Shown: piece by piece, positions 5,902-8,499 of the stretch
Layout of the letters: the number at the start of each line of letters is the position of its first letter
Position numbering within the stretch: position 1 is the stretch's first letter
From: Spirochaetia bacterium
GTDB taxonomy: Bacteria; Spirochaetota; Spirochaetia; PWKH01
DNA length: 8,499 nt
Assembly (NCBI GenBank): GCA_021736505.1
Contig: JAIPFU010000072.1
Span: 1-8,499, forward strand
Direction: 5' to 3'
Position numbers and translations under genes: made by a program
Notes under the pieces: model-generated
Database searches by the model: none
Seen by the model: only the letters and a program-made list of their open reading frames with translations
What the model was told of the DNA's origin: nothing

Positions 5902-6954
5902 ATGAGCAGTGAAGGCTACTTCCATAGGGTAAGAAAGCTAACCCCGACCCGATTTTGGGTCAACAATCCCACTCTTCAACAAGCGCGGCAGGCTATCGAA
6001 GCCGGCGCAGTTGGATGCACCACTAATCCAAGTTATGTATCCAAATTGCTTGCTTCACCTGCTGACCGTGACTATGTTGAGCGCACAATTGATTTATTGC
6101 TTCCCGAAGTTTCAGATAACACCCGACTGGCATCTTTGGTTCAGCGTTTTATGGTAAAACGCATCAGCGATTTATTCATGCCGATGTATGAGGCAACTGA
6201 AGGAGCTTTAGGATTTGTGACAATACAAGGGGATCCTTTTGAGGAAAAACATACAGCAAGCATTGTTTCGGATGGTCTTGAAAATCGTAAAATTGGCCGG
6301 AATATCATGGTAAAAATTCCAGTAACTCTTCCCGGCATCAAAGCTATCTCTGCATTGGTTGAACAGGATGTCCCTAGCATGGCTACCGAGGTTATGAGCA
6401 TGTCACAGGCAGTATCGATTTGCGAAGCTTATCAGCAGGTATCCAATAAAAGCGGCCATCACCCCCCATTTTATGTGACTCACATAACAGGTATCCTGGA
6501 TGATCATTTTAAAAGGGTAATTAAGGAAAATCAAATTGAAATTTCTCCTGATGCTGTCAAATGGGCTGGCCTCTCCATAGCAAAAAAGGAGTATGACCTT
6601 CTGAAAAAAAGAAATTATCGCTGTACTATGATTGGCGGCGGGGCTAGAAAACTGGAAGATTTCACAGAACTGGTGGGCGGTGATCTGCACATCACAATTA
6701 ACTGGAAAGGGACAGCGGAAACTCTTCTGGAAAAAAATAATCCCGTTGTTTCGCAGATCAATGAGTACCCTTCCCAGTCAATAATTGACGAACTGATGGA
6801 GAAACTTCCGGACTACAATCGGGCTTACCTCATTGACGGCATGGAACCGGGGGAGTACTTCGATTACGGAGGAGTTGAATTGTTTCGCTCATCCTTCATG
6901 AAAGGCTGGAAGACCCTTATCGAATTAATTGAGCAGAAGAGGAGAAACACATAA
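5902..6954 (+). CDS. Divergent transaldolase-family enzyme
   Basis: 350 residues from the chosen ATG. Transaldolases and fructose-6-phosphate aldolases are TIM barrels that use a Schiff-base Lys to move or release three-carbon units. The recognisable core is TRFWVNNPTLQQARQAIEAG (16-35), GCTTNPS (38-44), ALGFVTIQGDP (102-112), NIMVKIPVTLPGIKAI (134-149, Lys138 as Schiff base), SMSQAVSICEA (166-176), THITGILDD (193-201) and GGGARKLEDFTELVGGD (245-261). Compared from memory with E. coli TalB, the catalytic Asp of strand 1 is Asn21 or a neighbour and the strand-3 Glu is Gln109 (as in FSA). The Arg of the FVGR motif is missing, while the later Arg is kept as Arg249. It is longer than either family and has an extra C-terminal region (about 280-350). 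Overlap with the cupin gene suggests a joint function. Substrate unknown; perhaps not a standard sugar phosphate. Confidence 0.82.
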   Translation: MSSEGYFHRVRKLTPTRFWVNNPTLQQARQAIEAGAVGCTTNPSYVSKLLASPADRDYVERTIDLLLPEVSDNTRLASLVQRFMVKRISDLFMPMYEATEGALGFVTIQGDPFEEKHTASIVSDGLENRKIGRNIMVKIPVTLPGIKAISALVEQDVPSMATEVMSMSQAVSICEAYQQVSNKSGHHPPFYVTHITGILDDHFKRVIKENQIEISPDAVKWAGLSIAKKEYDLLKKRNYRCTMIGGGARKLEDFTELVGGDLHITINWKGTAETLLEKNNPVVSQINEYPSQSIIDELMEKLPDYNRAYLIDGMEPGEYFDYGGVELFRSSFMKGWKTLIELIEQKRRNT

Positions 6955-7307
6955 TGGCAGAAACAGAGAAAGAAAGGAAACATCGCGGTAGTTTATCAAG
7001 TGACCCAAGAGTCAATCGAGCTCCGGGAATCGATAGGGTAACCCTTACCTATGATGAAGATACTATGATGTGCTGGTTCTATCTTAATAAAGGAGCGGTG
7101 CTTGAGATGCACAGCCATGTACAGTCGCAAAACGGAATTGTCATGAAGGGGCGTATCAATTTTTTTAAGGCTGATGGAGAAGTACTGGAGCTTACAGCTG
7201 GAGATGCTTACTATTTCCCTTCAAACGATCCCCATGGTTCCGAGGTACTGGAAGATACAGAATTGCTTGAATGCTTCACGCCTTCCCGGGATGACTATAA
7301 AGACTAA
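6954..7307 (+). CDS. Small KdgF-like cupin-domain protein
   Basis: 117 residues forming a single cupin barrel. Motif 1 is GAVLEMHSHVQSQNGIVMKG (47-66), with His53 and His55 and with Gln59 where the usual metal-binding Glu stands. Motif 2 is GDAYYFPSNDPHG (83-95), with His94. The ending CFTPSRDDY resembles the FSP-RED(F/Y) end of KdgF-type cupins, some of which open unsaturated uronic acids to linear keto acids; this supports a sugar-acid pathway but does not prove it. A non-catalytic sugar-binding or isomerase role is possible. The start overlaps the transaldolase stop (TAATG), with AGGAG at 6940-6944, so the two are co-translated. The first 20 or so residues are very polar and probably flexible. 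Confidence 0.85.
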   Translation: MAETEKERKHRGSLSSDPRVNRAPGIDRVTLTYDEDTMMCWFYLNKGAVLEMHSHVQSQNGIVMKGRINFFKADGEVLELTAGDAYYFPSNDPHGSEVLEDTELLECFTPSRDDYKD

Positions 7308-7321
7308 TAAATAATTCTGTT

Positions 7322-7332
7322 ATTGTAACAAT
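7322..7332. promoter_or_regulatory. Candidate operator palindrome before the GntR gene
   Basis: ATTGT-A-ACAAT is a perfect inverted repeat overlapping the candidate -35 box. Its TTGT/ACAA arms match the outer letters of FadR-subfamily operators (T-GT...AC-A), but the spacing between half-sites is one base rather than the usual two or three. Autoregulation by the adjacent gene is a reasonable guess, not a demonstration. Confidence 0.3.
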
Positions 7333-7351
7333 CCATCTTTCAAGTTATCAT
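7323..7351 (+). promoter_or_regulatory. Candidate sigma-70 type promoter for the GntR regulator
   Basis: TTGTAA (7323-7328) and TATCAT (7346-7351) are separated by 17 nt, with four to five of six matches to each consensus box. Transcription would start near 7358, giving a leader of about 33 nt to the GTG at 7391. It sits in the 53-nt gap after the cupin gene. Confidence 0.4.
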
Positions 7352-7373
7352 ATGTTCTGAATGATCGAAGTAG

Positions 7374-7380
7374 AAGGGAG
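7374..7380 (+). promoter_or_regulatory. Shine-Dalgarno deciding the GntR start
   Basis: AAGGGAG ends 10 nt before the GTG at 7391. An upstream in-frame ATG at 7361 has no ribosome-binding site and would lie almost at the predicted transcript start. Confidence 0.5.
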
Positions 7381-7390
7381 TTTTATTGTT

Positions 7391-8098
7391 GTGGAAGATC
7401 TGTTTGCCGTTAATGAAAAAAGGCTTTCATCAGTTGAAATTGTTGTGGAAAAGATCAAAGAGCTGCTCATCGATCAAAAGTTGAAGCCGGGTGATATGAT
7501 ACCTAGTGAGACAGCTTTAGCTGAGAGCCTTCAAGTTGGAAGGGGATCTGTTCGAGAGGCTGTAAAAATTCTTTCTGCTTACGGTGTTCTTGAAATAAGG
7601 CGAGGATCCGGCACCTTTATTGCGACCGCATCAAACAAAAGACTATTTGATTCCCATTTGTTTCAGATCCTTTTAGAAGAGCGGGATTATCCATCCCTCA
7701 CTCAGGTGCGTGAATTGCTTGAAGAGGGAATTGTTCGTCTTGTTGTGGAGCAAGCAGATGATAATGATCTCAAGCAGCTTGATGCAGCTATGAGCAAGTT
7801 TCTTGATGAGCTGCAGAAGGAAAATGTCTCTTCAGTTGATGCCATGAAATATGATTTAGCCTATCATCGGCTTCTGGGAAAGCTGTCGCACAACCCAATT
7901 GTCGAGCGTATTTATAATTTTGTTATAGAGCTTTTTTCTCCCACCATTAATCCAGTTCATTCGGGTGTATATGAGGTCCATCGTCGACTGCACCAGGCTA
8001 TCATGCGTCGGGATGTCCAATCTGCGGTCGATTGCGTCAAAGATCATACCAAAACTTGGGTTTTATCCCATGAAGATGACGGAGCCATGCGTAGCTAA
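7391..8098 (+). CDS. GntR-family transcription regulator, FadR subfamily (FCD domain)
   Basis: 235 residues from the GTG (245 if the ATG at 7361 is used). The N-terminal winged helix-turn-helix spans about 12-78: VEKIKELLIDQKLKPGD, PSETALAESLQVGRGSVREA (38-57) and GVLEIRRGSGTFIA (65-78) are textbook GntR. The C-terminal FCD all-helical domain runs from about 105 to 225. The likely metal/ligand residues are Asp155 and His159 (DLAYH), His197 (YEVHRRL) and His219 (DHTKTW). FCD regulators usually respond to small carboxylates such as sugar acids, which fits a TRAP transporter and KdgF-like cupin next door. It most likely represses the upstream operon and itself. It lies last in the cluster with its own candidate promoter and a terminator after it. 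The effector is unknown. Confidence 0.93.
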   Translation: MEDLFAVNEKRLSSVEIVVEKIKELLIDQKLKPGDMIPSETALAESLQVGRGSVREAVKILSAYGVLEIRRGSGTFIATASNKRLFDSHLFQILLEERDYPSLTQVRELLEEGIVRLVVEQADDNDLKQLDAAMSKFLDELQKENVSSVDAMKYDLAYHRLLGKLSHNPIVERIYNFVIELFSPTINPVHSGVYEVHRRLHQAIMRRDVQSAVDCVKDHTKTWVLSHEDDGAMRS

Positions 8099-8122
8099 GG
8101 TGTGATGTCCGTGCTTCAACGA

Positions 8123-8169
8123 TGTGGATTTTTTCTCCGAGACCAAATCCACAAATTTTTTATTTTTTT
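8123..8169 (+). terminator. Rho-independent terminator after the GntR gene
   Basis: TGTGGATTT (8123-8131) pairs perfectly with AAATCCACA (8145-8153) around a 13-nt loop, followed after AA by a T-rich run (six T, A, seven T) to 8169. It lies 25 nt after the regulator stop. The 9-bp stem is only moderately GC-rich, but the position and T-run are good. Confidence 0.7.
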
Positions 8170-8499
8170 GTAACGGCGCTTTTTTCCACAGAAATAGCAT
8201 GAAAAAAGATGCGTAGGAAAAGCGTCTGCTCCTGCAGTTTATTCCCGCAACATCTCTATGCAGCATACAAAAAATCCACAACGTTTATACTTGGCAGCAG
8301 TTTTTTTAAAAAAAAGCAGCAAAAAGCACTTCCCGTAAGACTACACGATGTAGGAAAAGCAGAAACTGCAACTTCCTATCTTGTAAGGAAAAATGCAGCT
8401 GCATGATCAGCTTTTCTGCACGCAGGAAATTGAAAAGCAAGTCTTGAAACGTAATGTTCAAAGCCCCCATTCACCTTCAAATTATCCTTAAATGGTCCA
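8170..8499. other. Region without a supportable gene
   Basis: A 65-codon frame at 8209-8406 has no ribosome-binding site and no protein-like or family pattern, so I do not call it. The segment is rich in A-runs and GCAGC/CTGCA words. It has T7A8 at 8301-8315, GTAGGAAAAGC twice (about 8213 and 8350), the 12-nt palindrome ATGCAGCTGCAT (8393-8404), and TTGAA/TTCAA arms at 8444-8448 and 8457-8461. A poor promoter-like pair TTGAAA (8430) and TAATGT (8452) is present. It may be the upstream control region of a gene beyond the window. Confidence 0.5.

Noticed and set aside
7361..7390. Upstream ATG at 7361 as the start of the GntR regulator
   Set aside because: No ribosome-binding site precedes it and it would be nearly leaderless from the candidate promoter; the GTG at 7391 has AAGGGAG at suitable distance. 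Not fully excluded.
8209..8406. 65-codon frame downstream of the regulator
   Set aside because: No Shine-Dalgarno, low-complexity Lys/Ser/Ala composition, no recognisable domain, and it starts close behind the terminator in A/T-run sequence.

Overview
The window looks like a catabolic and transport locus from a Gram-negative-type bacterium, with every convincing gene on the + strand. A spirochaete (Treponema, Spirochaeta or Sphaerochaeta-like) is my best guess. The main hint is the solute-binding protein's leader ending in FAAGQTES, because exported proteins of those genera often have an FA(A/N)GQ-E type mature start. Base composition is moderately AT-rich by eye. The assignment is an inference; there is no rRNA or marker gene here.

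Layout: (1) positions 1-636, the 3' part of an Asp/Glu-racemase-superfamily gene whose start lies outside the window; (2) 629-2523, a split transketolase (N-terminal TPP-binding subunit, then C-terminal subunit) joined by overlapping stop/start codons; (3) 2553-5716, a complete TRAP transporter (periplasmic binding protein DctP, small permease DctQ, large permease DctM); (4) 5902-7307, a divergent transaldolase-family enzyme overlapping a KdgF-like small cupin; (5) 7391-8098, a FadR-type GntR regulator with its own candidate promoter and followed by a probable Rho-independent terminator; (6) 8170-8499, no supportable gene.

Functional reading (inference): the TRAP system imports an organic acid or sugar acid. 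The cupin, racemase-like protein, transketolase and transaldolase-like protein rearrange and split its carbon skeleton, and the GntR/FCD protein senses an intermediate. No kinase, dehydrogenase or dehydratase is visible, so part of the pathway probably lies upstream. The substrate cannot be named from the sequence.

The most unusual feature is short tandem repeats at several gene junctions, each with a different unit. A 12-bp unit (Lys-Thr-Thr-Ser) opens the transketolase C subunit just after the tktA/tktC overlap. A 21-bp unit (Pro-Asp-Gly-Thr-Lys-Ser-Asn) lies near the end of dctQ before the dctQ/dctM overlap. A 12-bp unit (Met/Arg-Thr-Glu-Asn) lies immediately before the transaldolase gene, inside a tiny frame that ends on that gene's Shine-Dalgarno. 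A CTAG-rich 31-bp-period repeat begins at the dctP stop codon. The dctP-dctQ gap also holds an 18-bp stem whose loop carries an approximately 12-bp repeat. The coding-compatible units are multiples of three and encode hydrophilic residues. Several enzymes also depart from family active-site signatures: the racemase-like protein lacks its second Cys, and the transaldolase-like protein lacks one catalytic Asp and one phosphate-binding Arg.
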